From JBNJDJ01 sp051744845 (lineage in GTDB: Bacteria; Bacillota; Clostridia; Peptostreptococcales; Acidaminobacteraceae): a stretch of DNA of 42,109 bases. Both the position numbers and the translations under genes were made by a program. The first letter of the stretch is position 1. Every line of letters starts with the position of its first letter. The notes below the pieces were generated by a model, which was not told where the DNA came from, searched no databases, and worked only from the letters and a program-made list of their open reading frames with translations. Shown here piece by piece: positions 41,995 through 42,109 of this stretch. The DNA lies in the NCBI GenBank assembly GCA_051744845.1, contig JBNJDJ010000012.1, positions 1 to 42,109 on the forward strand. The letters are read 5' to 3'.

Positions 41995-42109
41995 TTTTCA
42001 CCTTTCCTTACACTTTCTCTTAAAATTAATTTTGTAGGAACAATAGTTTTTTCAGGGATTTTAGTTCCATTTTCTAATTTATTTATTAATTTCTGTACTG
42101 CTGTTTTGC
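41991..42109 (-). CDS. LacI/GalR-family regulator, C-terminal fragment
   Basis: Only the last 38 or so codons are inside the window; the gene continues beyond the right edge. The sequence AVQKLINKLENG, then TIVPTKLILRESVRK, is the usual C-terminus of LacI-family sugar repressors. Its TGA stop overlaps the galE start (ATGA), so it is co-translated with galE and galT and is probably the galactose regulator (GalR-like), as inference from position. Confidence 0.8.
   Translation of the reverse strand, partial: KTAVQKLINKLENGTKIPEKTIVPTKLILRESVRKGEK

Noticed and set aside
1..42109. CRISPR array, prophage, IS element, tRNA or rRNA
   Set aside because: No regularly spaced repeats, transposase or integrase motifs, cloverleaf or rRNA signature were found on reading both strands.

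Overview
The window is very AT-rich (by eye about a quarter G+C) and reads as one chromosomal segment of a low-GC, anaerobic Firmicute of clostridial type. The evidence is the Clostridia-specific SCIFF peptide with its radical-SAM maturase, a HemZ-type radical SAM protein, an oxygen-sensitive glycyl radical enzyme with its activase, AGGAGG/AGGTG ribosome binding sites, and the order ruvA-ruvB-nfo-spoIID-queA-tgt-yajC-scfA-scfB-secD-secF-recJ-apt-relA-dtd-hemZ. Halanaerobiales is one possibility from this gene order, but I cannot fix the taxon. No rRNA, tRNA, IS element, prophage or CRISPR array is visible, and there is no gene-free stretch longer than 300 bp.

Layout. (1) 1-3000, minus: a partial unknown gene, a MalR-like LacI regulator and a cytosolic neopullulanase/cyclomaltodextrinase. 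The neopullulanase promoter carries a textbook LacI-family operator just downstream of the -10. (2) 3064-9177, minus: a cysteine desulfurase-like protein, then a 1616-residue protein combining HD phosphohydrolase, helical-repeat, nucleotidyltransferase, GNAT-like and phosphoribosyltransferase-like regions. (3) 9309-11971, plus: type I pullulanase and a small protein whose C-terminus resembles the FliD C-terminal motif. (4) 11999-33068, minus: a long run of housekeeping genes. These are hemZ, an MBL hydrolase, dtd, relA/spoT, apt, recJ, lapA-like, secF, secD, a gamma-carbonic-anhydrase-like protein, the SCIFF maturase and SCIFF peptide, yajC, tgt, queA, spoIID, nfo, ruvB, ruvA, and the YjjW/YjjI pair. 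(5) 33199-33414, plus: a 71-residue orphan. (6) 33446-37047, minus: a GNAT/5-formyltetrahydrofolate cyclo-ligase fusion, a histidine kinase, an OmpR-type response regulator and two small membrane SHOCT proteins. (7) 37106-42109, minus: a GH65 glycoside phosphorylase, galT, galE and the 3' end of a second LacI regulator.

How the genes work together. The two ends of the window handle alpha-glucans and galactose inside the cell. Pullulanase and neopullulanase trim branched or cyclic maltodextrin, GH65 splits an alpha-disaccharide with phosphate, and GalT/GalE run the Leloir pathway. LacI regulators sit beside both sets. No transporter or galK is in view. The middle serves secretion (YajC/SecDF), queuosine tRNA modification, recombination and repair, purine salvage and the stringent response. 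The two-component locus probably controls its own small SHOCT membrane proteins, because an 11-bp-period direct repeat of the type bound by PhoB/OmpR regulators lies in front of them.

The items most worth following are the giant multidomain protein, the GNAT/5-FCL fusion, the YjjI/YjjW pair with a 15-bp inverted repeat in its promoter, the terminator between scfA and scfB, and two genes (galT, relA) whose best-placed Shine-Dalgarno points at an AUU codon.
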